Of a stretch of 64,000 nt of DNA, positions 11,501-22,872 are shown one piece after another; the stretch's first letter is position 1, and the number at the start of each line of letters is the position of its first letter. Where the stretch lies: contig JAFMSR010000015.1 in assembly GCA_022818135.1 (NCBI GenBank), forward strand, positions 36,797,917 to 36,861,916, written 5' to 3'. The notes beneath the pieces were generated by a model. It had not been told where the DNA came from. It saw only the letters and a program-made list of their open reading frames with translations, and did no database searches. Both the position numbers and the translations under genes were made by a program. The stretch comes from Saxidomus purpurata (taxonomy: Eukaryota > Mollusca > Bivalvia > Venerida > Veneridae).

Positions 11501-14500
11501 GCTTTGTATTAGCTCTACCTGTTTCATACCATGTGCGCAATTGATCTAATACAGTGTGTAACATTGTAAAGTTGCATAATAAAAACATATACAAAATATC
11601 AAGTAAGCAATGTTAAAACAAGTTCTGAAACAAGTAAAGTCATTTTAAAATAATTTTGATGGAACGCTTCGTCTTTTAAGGATGAGACTAGCATGGTTTT
11701 AGAGCATAACTGTTGCCTTATTAGACATTTGCGAGGTAAGTCGGAAGGCGATAGTGAATGGCAGATTGTGAACATTTTATGGGGAACATCTCAAAATTAT
11801 ACACATTTCAAATTAGTGATTAGTTGTCGTATAAAAGGTTATTTTTGCAAAGAGCTTCATTTCGGAGACACATCATTGCAAATATATTTTATAATTGCGT
11901 ACATAGTATTTAATTGATAAGAGCGATTTCTATTCGCCTGCAAACAAGAGATGCGCATACACTAACCGTCTAGGGAAGTAATTGTCGCGGGTGTGCCAAA
12001 TTAAAGTTGATGCTCCTGCAACATTTCATTTAAAAAATGGCATGTTCGCCCTTATGTCTATAACGGGCTATATACCTTTTCAAACGGAAGCACTTCCTTC
12101 TTTCTTGACCAGGTTTTCGTCGCAACTGTGCCGCAGTATAAGAAGTCATAACAGGATTTCGATTTGGACAGATCTTGTGGAAACAGTAAATCATTCGCAA
12201 TTTGACACATAATCCAAACTGTTCAAACTGCATCATTTTGATACCCAAGGAAGCCACATTCTAGACACAGATATTCGGGGTTTTGACAGAAAAAAATAAT
12301 TGAAACTCATTTATACTTAGAAGTCGATTTCTCTACAAAATTACTATAGTGTATCAACTAATCGGTTTCGTCTGAAAGTGCAAGAGGAAGTCAGGATGCT
12401 TCGTATCAAAATTCTACAAAAATTTGCAAATGTGGTCTTGCCACATCTCTAACTGATTAGTTTACATGAATTTTTCTACTTCAACTTAAGGCGTGGGAAA
12501 CCATCACGTGTTAATAATTTGCACGGTTAAAATACGGGGACGCATATTTGGCGATTTGACTGTGTACAACACGTTCTGGCTCCCCGCGCCTTTATCTTTC
12601 TCTTATAGTTATTATATACATGTAACGTTAACAAACGGGTAGACAATGTTACGCGGTACCGATAAAATCACACGAGTGATAATTGTATATATATTTTATG
12701 ATTGCGTACATAGAATTTAAATGATTAGTCATAAAGTATAAAGCTAATAAGTATAAATGCGCTCTTGCGTGTTGCATATCTTACAGGGTGACAACGAGAA
12801 AAAAGAGTTTCAATTATTTTTTCGTGTCAAAACCCCGAGTATCTGCGATCCTAGATACCGAATTCTGCCAGCGTTATCTATAATTTACTTTATTGGATCC
12901 ATTTATGTCACGCCTATGTTTTGCACGCAAATATCGTGCGGATTGTTTTGACAGTCTAAAACGTAAAACTGTAAACAGTTTATATTATGTGGGCAAATAA
13001 AATTCACAATATGATATTACACAATTTTTATGTATGGTGAAATAATCTTGATATTCAGTCAGTTTGATTTGGTTTGAAATTACTCATATATAAAATAAGT
13101 ATATAACCCGTTTTAGACATCAGGGCGAACATGCCATATTGTGACATAAAGTATTGCATGAGCATCAGCTTTGTTTGGGCGCATCCAAGACAATATCTTC
13201 CCTAGACGGTTAGAGTATGTGCATCTCTTGTTTGCAGGCGAATAGAAATCGCTCTAATCAATTAAATACTATGTACGCAATTATAAACTATATTGGCAAT
13301 GATGTGTCTCCGAAATGATGCCCTTTGCAAAAATAATATTTTGTACGACAACTTATCACTAAGTTTTTATGTGTATAATTTTGAGATGTTCCCCATAAAA
13401 TGTTCACAATCTGCCATTCACTATCGCCTTCCGACTTACCTCGCAAATGTCTATAGATAGACACCAGTGGATAATATCAGGGGCGTAGCTGCTATTATCA
13501 ACATCAGGCCCGGGCCTACAGTTTGTTTGGAAAATGAAAACAATTAAATCCGTCAAGAATGTAATAAAAACTGAGGGTGGGGAAGTTAAGGGTGTTATGT
13601 GCAGCAAATTCATCTGCTATGGAAATAATTATTGTATTTTCGTCATAATTTGATGATAAAATTGGATTTTTTTCAAAAATATTTCGAAGTAAATCAAACA
13701 AAACATGCAAGTGCAGATTAGTCATATGATATCCAAGTTCAGTTTTTAAACACCGGACACCACCAATGGCCTTCCGTATCAACTTTGCGACTCGAAAACG
13801 CTAAGAACGGCGTTAATACTTGCGTGTCCGTTTTATGTGCAGTTTATTCTGCTTGTTCAAAGCCATAATTCCGGTATGGCCGACATTTTCGTATATCGGT
13901 GTCACACTTTTATTTTTTTTTTACCTTGGTACATAGATCTCACTAGCATTGTTCCTAAATATATATGTTGTGTTGTGTTTTCGTGCCATTAGGATCGCTC
14001 ATCATCCGGCGTCCGTCGTACGTCCGTTAACATTTTCCTCGATACGACATCATGTCTGAAACGACTAGGCGAATGATAATGAAACTTGGCAGGGATGTTC
14101 CGTGCATAAAGCCCTTTCATAGTTGTTCAAATAATTCCATTCAATACAGAGCTCTGGTTGCAATGGGAAAGGAAAGGAAAAAACTTTATAACTCTTCTAC
14201 TCAAGTATATGAAGGCTTAGAGCATAGATATTTAGCATGTGGCAATACCCAGTAGACCTCTACCAAGATTGTTCAAATAATTGACCCTGCACAAGGGTCA
14301 CTTTTTTACATAGGATTATATTGGAAAAACTTTAAAAATCTTCTCCTCTGAAACCACAAGGCATAGTGCTTAGATATTTAGCATGTGGCATAACCTAGTG
14401 GACCTCTTTCAAGATTTTTCAAAATATGACCCCGGGTCAAAGTTGACCCCGCCCGGGGGTCACTTGTTTTTATATAGGCATATACATGAAAAACTAAAAT

Positions 14501-17500
14501 AAAATCTTCATTTTAATACTCGAACCAGCTAAAACACCATGCTGTATGTTCACCTTTATTAAAACAGTTTCCAACAACAACAGATAGTTTATAAATTTAA
14601 TAGTTCGTACTTCAACAAACATAAATCTGATACACTTGTTGGTGTAAAAATTTAGATTGGGTTTTGTTGGCCGCTCGAAGCAATAACTAACTTCAACCGA
14701 AAGGAGACCAGGCGCGTCACGACAATACCACGTAAACTAAAAACTAAACTTAACATTGCAATACAAAATGTACTTAAGGTATACTTGCGACAACATTAAC
14801 ACCACATTCACTGAACATACAGTGTAGCACCGTGTATCCCTGTAGCACGGAGAACGTGACAGACATACCAGATGGCAATGCACTGCAACGACGGAGCCAG
14901 TGGTGTCACATGATAGCCACCAGCCATTGCCGTGTATCCAGAAACAACTGGCAACCACCATGCGAACCACTGCGTAAAGGTAAGTTCAGAGTTGCATGCA
15001 AAGGGGGTTGAGAACGCAGTATATACAGTTTATACAGCAATACCAACTAGATTTCGCCAAACACTAGGGCAGAACCTATTCAACCCCAGCCACCTGGCCA
15101 CGAACTTGATTTGAAAGCAACACGCCAAAGTATGGTGCATGTAACATAACTGATTTGAAAGAAACACGCCAAAAAACGGTGCATTTAACCGGACCTTAAC
15201 AAAACAACTAACTTCATACATTTGTAGTATAATTTTGACGCGCCTGATCGCCTTTCGGTTTGCACTTATAGAATTTTTCGCGAAACGAGCGACATTGTAA
15301 GACCAATGCACATGAATATTTATTGGTAAACAGAAACAACTTCATGTGTGTAATGAAACACAGTCTTGTTTCCTTATAGCATAAAAATGAATATAAACAA
15401 CGTCAACGAGTTCATTTTAAGATCCATGATTACAATATTCACACATTTTTTGCAATGTAAGGAATGCCAGTTTCAAATAACACTTCACAACCGAGTTTTC
15501 AAGAGTCTTTCGTGCACATACGCATATGATAAATCCAACAACTGTCCATAATGTTTATGGATTTAAGGAAAAGCGCTCCAAATGCATGGTTATTTGCCGT
15601 GTCCATTGTGACTCCGGTTAGTTCCTGCACGATGTAAGTTCCCAGCGTTAGACCTGCTGACTGTATTGAGCGTGTTTAAGGCATTCTCTTGTCTGATAGG
15701 ACCTTTCTTTCAAGCACATAAGCGACAAAACCTGCAAACACAGAGCTACAGAAAACAGTAAAATTGCTCCTAGATAATCATATTGTTAACAAAAAATAGT
15801 TAATACAAAGCCGTTGATCAAATACAGTGCAATAACGTTATGTGAAAAGTAATAATGAAGGGGTGTGGCCGGTGGGAAAGTTTCAGTTGAGTGTATCGGT
15901 TGACGACTTTGAAAACTGAACATACAGCACGGGATTTGCGTATTTATACGGCTATGCAATGTACACGTCACATGATATTGGTTTCAAGATTAGTGGGTTA
16001 TTTAATAGGCCAAGTAAAGGAAAGAAGTGGAGCCAGTCATTGCCTAGCGACAAAACGGCGCTGTGGATTCTCGAAAATAAAGCAAATTATTCTTAGTCAA
16101 AATAATTTTTATTATTTCTGAAATCACAAGGCCTAGAGCTTAGATATTAAGCAAGTGGCATTGCCTAGCAGACCTCTACTAATGTTGTTCAAATTACAAC
16201 CATCGGCTTCAATTTAAACCCGTCCAGAGTCTCTTCATTCTAAATAGGCTTATATAGGAAAAACTTTAAAAGTCTTTATTTTTGAAACCACAATGCCTAC
16301 AGTAGAGCTTAGAAATTTTGCATGTATCATTGCCTAGTTGACATCTTCCAGGAATATTTAAATCATGTCCCCCAAGTCAAAACAAAATTGACCCTTTCTG
16401 CTATTGATGACCATGTATTACAGCCAATGGTAGCCAGGTGAGCGATATATGACCATCTGGGCCCTCTTGTTTGTAATATTATTGTCGTTCTTCCACGATT
16501 CATTAAATAACCCTGGTTCTACGTTAGAATTCAACTCAATTTTAAAACGGTATCAATTACTTTGATTTAGATTTAAACACGATACTGTAATACATTTTTA
16601 TATTTAGGAAATAGATTTTACTTTTGAGTGATACATGTGAACCGGTTAGGTTATCACTGTGTGGAGTTCAGATGCCTGTAGACAGAGTAATTAATTACGA
16701 AACATCTGTACGTCAAATTCACACATATTCCAGCTACATTGTATATTAGATAATTTCATATTTTTTGTAGACTTAAAGTGTTACACTACTTAGAAATTGT
16801 ATTTGCTATTTTGATATTATTGTTTAATTTACGATATGTGCTTGTAAACAATATGAGGCTGATTCCCGAATGGGCCTAGCACTGATTTATACAAACTGAT
16901 ATTTGAAAAATGTATTCTCTAATGGAAAAACCCTCACAATCAATTAGTCAAATGGTCCCAAACCAGTCATAAATGATGTTTGCGAGGTCATTTAACACCT
17001 GACTGACGGCGCATTTTTGGAATGGTAGTCGCTTTGCAAGAAAATAAATAGCTATCTGGCAGTGCGTAAATGGAAAAGAAATTTAATAGTGTTTTCTATT
17101 AAAACGCATACACCTGAAAATGAAAAATATTAATTAGATATTGCACTGTGAACGTACAAATCGTCGTCAAACACATGTTAACATTTTATGTTTTTTTATT
17201 TCTCATTAAATTCATTTTTCAATTTGTCAAATGCATGAATTTGAATTTTAAACTAGAAAAAAAGTTAGTGAAGTAATCTATTACCGCTATGCACTTACAA
17301 TGTAGACTAGTGCCTACTGTGCTTTGGATAGATACTGTAAAGATTTGTACACACATGTAAAACTCTAGTTTGTAACACTTGAAAACATCAGTATCACAGA
17401 GACAAACAACCTCGTAAACACATTTGATGCTTGATGTGAACATGGTTTTTTGATATATAAGTAAACAAGATATGAACGTTTTATATGTGATGGCAGCTGT

Positions 17501-20500
17501 TGTTTAGATTGTTTAAAGCCCCGGCTGACCGTGAGATTTCTCCCCTGGTGAACTTGCCATTACCCAAGTATGACTCCCATGCAAATTTGTAACGAGATTT
17601 GAAATTTAGAAAGTTTTGTTTTACCTGACTGCAATTACCAATCAGGTTTGTCAAACGTTTTTTCCTTGCTTATTTTTTATTTTACGGAGAAAAGGGGAAG
17701 TACGGCGACTCGTCTAGAATGTTTCAAAACTTGTTTATATTATGCCTAATAGGCAGTCCGGGTGATTTTTTTAAATGACTAATTTGTTTCAGAATTTGAT
17801 TTAACATTTTGGTTTTACTGATAAAAAGGTATATCTGCTGACTACACAAAATACAATGTAATCAATGAGACAATCAGATTTATAGCTCAAGATCTTATCG
17901 TTGTTATGCATCATAAGTAAAGATTACTTCAGAGAAAGTCGCAGACTTCAAGCAGCTGCAATTCCATTCTTTAAGTCCGTGATGGTGTATTTCAACTTCA
18001 ATATTGTTGTTTGTGTCATTTCATATATTGAATAATCAAAATGAATTTACAGTAAACTCCGCTTATAGCGAACTCCTCGGGACATATCAAATGTGTTCCT
18101 TATATCCGGAGTTCCTTATATACGTTTATCAAACAAGTTCCTTATATACGATGTATATATATCGAACTAAAATATATATCGAACAAGCATTTCAATAGTC
18201 AAATGTAATAGAATCCTAACCATCAACTTTTGATTTTCCTACCTCCTTTTGAGGAGTTATAAAGATCTATATCTGTTACATGTATCCTTTTCTATACCCG
18301 TAAACCTATGTAAAATGATTGCAAGCATTAATAAAACATGAAAAAGGACAGGTCATGTTTTCATTGGTAATACTTAAACAAATACACTAGAAGGAAGCTG
18401 ATGTTCGCTCACTTGCCATAACTTGAACTTTTGTACAAGGTATTTTCCCAAAATGGGATTTCATTCGGTCTGCATGCTAGAAACGCTCAAATTTATTTAC
18501 GTAAAATATTATCACTTGGTTATCGTACGTAGCAATTATGTTTGTACTCTCATTTAACTAGTTTACCAAAACGTTAGACATTTGTACTTATTTACTTTCA
18601 TAAATAATAGCTACAAGTGTGCTATAAAAATACAATGCAGACGGCAAAAGAACAATTGTAAAATCAACAGATTGTTTTAAACTTTTCGGAACATATTTGC
18701 AGTTCGATATATACGATTACTTTACTATACATTTTGCATTGTTGGGCCAGAAAATAGTGTTCCTTATATCCAAAGTTTCCGTATAACCGGAGTACGATAT
18801 AACCGTATATTTTTACATTCCATATTATTCAATATTTGATTTCTTTTTCGTTTTAACTGACAAACGGAGAGTCATGACTTTTTGTGACAATTTGCAATTA
18901 TTGCTGTGCCGCACGAATCAGGTGAACTGATTTAACTAAGAACTTGTACATAGTTTCTTCAAATTTTCAAGAATGACTGATAAAATGCTGTTCCTCCTTT
19001 TCTCAATTATATCAACTTTGACTTTAATGTTGATCAGACCATATTCTTATAATTATACAGTTTTTCATTTGTGTTACGTACTCGTAATTATCAAATTTCA
19101 GTCATTCAATCTTTTTACATTTCTACATTTGCAAAAGTTCAATAGCACTATAAGCATAACTTCTGAAAACGGTAGTCTATCTGCAATTCGGTTTTTCTTA
19201 TAGATCTATACTGATTAACAAATGGAAATCGAAAACACTATTTAAGCTTTATTTTGCTCCATTAATCCTACAACTGTTCAGTCAGTTGTATTCATTACAA
19301 GCACATTTAAGTTGAAAGAATTACTATTTTTTCTTATAAAAGAATGTGGAGATCTACCTCCTGTTTCGCATGGTGTCTTCGAGCAAGGAGGAAATGTTGC
19401 TGGAAGTATCCGAAAATTCTCGTGTCCTAATGGGATGAATGTCAATGCCTTTGAAAGTATTACCTGCCTTCATAATAGGACATGGTCTCACTTTGAGGGA
19501 GCATGCACAAAAGGTAGTTTTTACCTATGAACATAAACAAGTAATTTAGAAAAGCAATGTCATACAAAACTCATTTAGGACGTGTTACACGTGCATGGTT
19601 AGTTTAATGATATTGCGCAAAACCATAATTAAAATGTTTCTGTGTAGAAAATCATGACTGTAAAGATCCCCAAAGATACTTTCTGAGAAATAATGTAGTA
19701 AATTCTTTCTAAGAGTTGTGTCACATTGTTTCATTCATTGTGTGTATGTGTTTGAATGACCCTCAAATGTGAAAATTGTCACAAATGTGAAATAATTTTA
19801 CCTTACATGTAAAAACATTACAACTGTTTTTCACATAATTTGTTTAAAGTTTTACGTATGGGGTAAAACTATTCCCCATTTTATTTAGAGGTTTCTTGTC
19901 GAAAGTTTTTACATATGGGGTAAAATTATTTTCCTTTTGAGTCAAGGGTTTTTTGCCGACATTTTTTACATATGGGGAACTTTGTTTGAACATTTTCACA
20001 TTTTGTCATCCTACATGTATTATAAATGAGACAGACAGGTCAAACAATATTTCAACACACAATGGCTTTTGTTAATACTTATTCTTTGTTCTAAATGGAG
20101 CAACGAGTAAAGCTCGGCTCTTGTAGAAACAGTAAACTGTTTTAAATGAATATCACTTTATAGATAGATGAATGGGTGAATAGACGGATGTATGGACAGA
20201 TGGATGGATATATAGATACATTTTAGTTCGCATATTTGTTTGCAGAATGCAACGTATCTGTCTTCAATAACGCCGATGTCAGGCCCTTCCAAAATTCCTC
20301 CGGGTCATATGCCGTTGTGAACTGTAACGCAGGTTACATATCTAACGAAACAACAGATACAGCAAATGAAGTAACGGTAGAAACAGTGACATGTGGCAAT
20401 GATGGAAAATGGATACCTAACATTGATTGCATTGATTCAAAGAGTAAGTTTTAGAAACGGTTGTCACTTGTAATTAACTTTGCTTGGATATATTGTGTCT

Positions 20501-22872
20501 TTTTCTTTTCTCGTGAGTTTTTGTTTTGTATTTGACCACTCATGTGACACATCTGTTGCAATGTCAAATAATATTCACTTGGGCGTTAATGAAATGTCTT
20601 TTTTTGAAACGTTTTGGTGAATATGATGCAAAAGTCGTTTAAAATATCATACATTACGGCCATCATTAAATATGTACCATTTTACAAACCTCATCAGCTC
20701 AAGTATACATGCATGGAATAAATACTGATTTTAAATTGCTCTCAGACCTATACAATATCGCTTTGAAAAAACCAACAACGCAGAGCTCGACACTCGAAAG
20801 TTATGGGTCAGACAGAGGAGCAGATGGTATATGGGACCCTGATTTGTCTGAAGGAAAGTCTTGTACATGCACGAGCGACTTCGGCGAGGCAACAGCATGG
20901 TGGGAAGTGGATTTGCTACAAATATATGTCATCCGAAGAGTAAAGATATTAACCCGAACTTCAGGTAACTTTTCCAGACATAAAAGATTTGCATTTTTAA
21001 TGAAGAGATGAGTTTCCTTACACGACTCTCTAAACACCGCCCTATTGTGTCAGTAATCGGAAAGCTTCTGATTGATCTATACTGAATTCTGACAGTTTTG
21101 CCATAGTTCATATTCTCGAATAATGATTGAACATGATGTGACAATATATCACGTTAGTTAACTTAAACTCAGCTGTTGAAAATTACTAACTTGTATATTC
21201 AAATAATGTAACACATGAATACAGTCACTGTACAGTAACTGTACTATATATGAAATGGTCATCAAACTGTAATTGAACTTACAATTATTCTCTTTACATC
21301 ATGCTTCATTTCACCGCGGACGATTTATTATTTAGTTATTCCCTGGTAATTTCAGTACCAAAAAGCATGTGATAAAAGACAAATTACCTAAACCATATTT
21401 AGGTCGGTATGAAAACTAGTGAAAAAGATTTCCGACTACAACGACACACATTTTAGTATCAAAGACAGGGGTTAGTGTATATATTGACAGGTGCTTATAG
21501 AGGAAACATATGTAGGCCATGTGTCATGGCAATTTTTTCGTGTCAAAAATTGAAGGTTGAAATTGTTTATGAACAGGTATGTGGTACATGTTTAATGTTG
21601 TAAAGAAGGGGTCCATATTTCTTCTGCATGTTCTTGTTCTAAACAAAATCAGCTGCAATATGCCGACCTAAGTCACTAGGTACTGGTTGTGAGTATTAAC
21701 GCTTTATCATGGAATTATCTGCCTACATTTTCATGAATAATTTTCACCTTCAGTTTTTTACTGGAAAACATTCGCCATTACATATAGTCCCCCCGAAAGA
21801 CCGTTGACACTGTTTTGTTAAATGAATGTAGTTCAAACTACATCGTATTAACATCTTATTTTCTACTTTTTAAAGGTACATGTATAGGCCGCATAGCTGT
21901 TTCCTCGTTAAACTGCATCTATCTAAAATTAAAGCATAATTTTTATTAATTTACTTTGTTGGACATTAAACGAAAATGTATACCAAACTTTGGTTAACAG
22001 TGAAATAAAAGGTATGCCAACTTTTAGTGAACAGTAAACGAAAACGTATACAAAACTTTTATGAACAGAAAAAGAAAGAAAATGTATACAACTTCTTTAT
22101 TCTTAATTTATAGAAAATTCCGCGTATTTTACATTAAGTTTCTCATATGACAAAAAACACTATTAGTTTTAATATATTTGAAGTAATTATCATTGATTAG
22201 GCCTACGTAACCTCGTACAAACTGGTTCAATTTTACCTGGAAATTTCTTCTGGCTTATCAACTACAATACAACCAATTTAAATGGTCAATATTAAGGCCG
22301 AAGGTTACTATTTTCAAAGTAAAAAGCAGCAGTTCTTGCTATAGAAAGGGTCGTAACTCAATGACCTTCTTGAATATTTTTAACAACATTATCAGTCTGT
22401 TACTGCATCCGTCCCCATAGACCGCTCAGAAAACAATATGTTAGTTATAACAGTAATATCGAATTAAAGACTTTTTCTTGATATATTTTCTGTTTTTATA
22501 TGGTTTCTAGTATAACGATTAAACTATGTACTATAATAATACTTTTTGTTTTTGCATTTTTATGAGTAGAAATATCTCAATTTTATAATTATTATAACAA
22601 TAATACGGTTAGTCATAACGAGAAATGTCCGTACGCTTTGTTTTAATTTTTCAGTTAATTTTGCTAGAAGATTTCAACAGGTAAACGCCACAATTGGTAA
22701 TTCCACAAACCCAACAGATATTTGCGGTACAACGTACGTTGGTCCAGCCGAGTCTGAAGAGATGGTAGAATTCATATGCACAATTACGGGACGATATGTT
22801 CGATTAAGCAAACCTAATTCTGATGTTTCCAAAAGCCTTGTGGTGTGTGAAGTTGGAGTTTATGGAATTTGA
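8227..22872 (+). CDS. Secreted PAN-EGF-CCP-CCP-F5/8C (fucolectin-like) mosaic protein, six exons
   Basis: Exons are 8227-8547, 9604-9685, 19343-19513, 20246-20443, 20746-20964 and 22655-22872. They total 1209 nt, or 402 codons plus stop, with frame kept at every junction. Residues 1-20 form a signal peptide (MSGIIIFLAIFAAPVVFVYT). Residues ~25-107 are a cysteine-containing PAN/apple-like domain and ~108-135 are EGF-like (CSGHNC..RCFPMGNHYDC). Residues 135-191 and 192-257 are two sushi/CCP domains, each with four Cys and the usual Trp before the last. Residues ~258-402 are an F5/8C/fucolectin domain (NIALKKPTTQSST, DGIWDPDL..SCTCTSDF, AWWEVDL, closing CEVGVYGI). Fucolectin-type domains bind sugars with calcium help. 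The mixture suggests an extracellular pattern-recognition or adhesion protein, but the ligand is unknown. Every junction from EGF onward is phase 1, as in shuffled extracellular modules. Extra exons in the 9.7-kb second intron cannot be excluded. Confidence 0.8.
9604..9685 (+). CDS. Exon 2: EGF-like module
   Basis: It encodes AGVCSGHNCTDQQRCFPMGN then HYDCKTI, a short EGF-like cysteine pattern. The donor is ACAATAG|GTGAGT, phase 1. The frame requires the acceptor at ..GATCAG|GCC rather than the CAG five bases upstream, which would run into a stop. Confidence 0.65.
11106..11238. repeat. Near-perfect 133-bp hairpin (foldback repeat)
   Basis: ATTAATCAAGTGATTTCATA at the left is matched by TATGAAATCACTTGATTAAT at the right. 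Pairing continues inward through TTTGTCCGAGG/CCGAGGACAAA and GTCGTATTGGCCC/GGGCCAATACGAC, meeting at the short loop CAAGGCCGAAGGCC. It lies in intron 2 of the mosaic lectin gene. It looks like a small foldback transposon. Confidence 0.85.
11723..13453. mobile_element. 1.7-kb foldback DNA transposon with >350-bp inverted arms
   Basis: The left arm (11723-12080) begins AGACATTTGCGAGGTAAGTC and is matched in inverse orientation by 13092-13453 (GACTTACCTCGCAAATGTCT). A further inner pair, TCGGGGTTTTGACAG at about 12277 and GTCAAAACCCCGAGTATC at about 12826, shows that the arms extend further with divergence. The central part carries no recognisable transposase, so the element is non-autonomous or decayed. 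It lies in intron 2 of the mosaic lectin gene. Confidence 0.75.
13516..13800 (-). pseudogene. Probable hAT-type transposase C-terminal remnant
   Basis: The minus-strand frame reads AIGGVRCLKTELGYHMTNLH, later IISIADEFAAHNTL. This resembles the tail of ZMYM/hAT-like transposases, where R-x-K-T-x-L-x-x-x-M-x-x-x-R-L-x-x-L precedes an I-x-D-x-F-A-A motif near the stop. The match is by pattern memory only and the conserved central residues are partly replaced, so the call is tentative. Confidence 0.35.
13984..14508 (+). repeat. Dispersed invertebrate repeat, left part (split by insertion)
   Basis: Begins TTAGGATCGCTCATCATCCG, followed by a CGTCC-rich stretch and internally repeated ~115-bp segments containing TTAGATATTTAGCATGTGGC and GACCTCT..CAAGATT. 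The same segments resume at 16109-16470, which ends GTGAGCGATATATGACCATC...CCCTCTTGTT. The head (GATCGCTC) and tail (GAGCGAT) are complementary. Confidence 0.65.
14509..16108. other. 1.6-kb unidentified insertion inside the dispersed repeat
   Basis: The repeat segments on both sides are consecutive parts of one repeat family, so this block was inserted between them. It has no recognisable coding sequence; ORFs up to 93 codons are present but show no family signature. Confidence 0.45.
16109..16470 (+). repeat. Dispersed invertebrate repeat, right part
   Basis: Contains the repeated segment CACAAGGCCTAGAGCTTAGA and further degenerate copies. It ends AGGTGAGCGATATATGACCA..GGGCCCTCTTGTT. Confidence 0.65.
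16471..18049. other. No gene recognised (intron 2 of the mosaic lectin gene)
   Basis: AT-rich sequence with no domain or repeat signature that I could recognise. Confidence 0.4.
18050..18815. repeat. Remnant of a DNA transposon with AAACTCCGCTTATA-type terminal repeat
   Basis: The left end carries CAGTAAACTCCGCTTATAGC and repeated TTCCTTATATCCGGAG/TTCCTTATATACG motifs. Similar motifs recur at 18755-18810 (TTCCTTATATCCAAAG, CCGTATAACCGGAGTACG). CAGTaaACTCCGCTTAT-type ends are seen in mariner/Tigger-like elements of invertebrates, so this is probably a decayed non-autonomous member. Confidence 0.4.
19343..19513 (+). CDS. Exon 3: sushi/CCP domain 1
   Basis: Starts ECGDLPPVSHGVFEQGG and ends NRTWSHFEGACTK. 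It has four Cys and a Trp in canonical CCP order. Both borders are phase 1 (AAAAG|AATGT and AAAAG|GTAGTT). Confidence 0.85.
19845..19982 (+). repeat. Short tandem repeat, ~65-bp unit, about 2-3 copies
   Basis: TACGTATGGGGTAAAACTATT, TACATATGGGGTAAAATTATT and TACATATGGGGAAC recur at about 65-bp spacing between the two CCP exons. Confidence 0.55.
20161..20222 (+). repeat. (GATA/GGAT)n microsatellite
   Basis: An irregular tetranucleotide run (GATAGATGAATGGGTGAATA..GATGGATGGATA) just upstream of CCP exon 4. Confidence 0.7.
20246..20443 (+). CDS. Exon 4: sushi/CCP domain 2
   Basis: Starts ECNVSVFNNADV, with Cys again in VVNCNAGY, ETVTCGNDGKW and NIDCID. The acceptor TTTGCAG|AATGC and donor CAAAGA|GTAAGT are strong, and both are phase 1. 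Confidence 0.85.
20746..20964 (+). CDS. Exon 5: first half of the F5/8C/fucolectin domain
   Basis: Reads NLYNIALKKPTTQSST, then GADGIWDPDLSEGKSCTCTS and AWWEVDLLQIYVIRRVKIL. The domain signatures (the N-L/I-A-L-x-K-P-T-x-Q-S-S opening, the DG..D..SCTxT calcium-loop-like motif and WWxVDL) are all present. The donor is CTTCAG|GTAACT, phase 1. Confidence 0.88.
21957..22105 (+). repeat. Degenerate ~50-bp tandem repeat in intron 5
   Basis: AACGAAAATGTATACCAAAC, AACGAAAACGTATACAAAAC and AAAGAAAATGTATACAAC recur with intervening AACTTT..GAACAGT segments. Confidence 0.5.
22655..22872 (+). CDS. Exon 6: second half of the F5/8C/fucolectin domain and stop
   Basis: The acceptor TTTTTCAG|TTAATT restores the frame as TRTS-VNFARRF. 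It continues with TDICGTTYVGPAESEE and GRYVRLSKPNSD and ends LVVCEVGVYGI-stop, the standard end of fucolectin domains. Arginines in the R..ARRF segment lie where fucose-binding arginines are found in the family. Confidence 0.88.

Noticed and set aside
14052..14255. 68-codon ORF starting MSETTRRMIMKLG
   Set aside because: It lies wholly in the dispersed invertebrate repeat whose segments recur at 14350 and 16120 without the frame.
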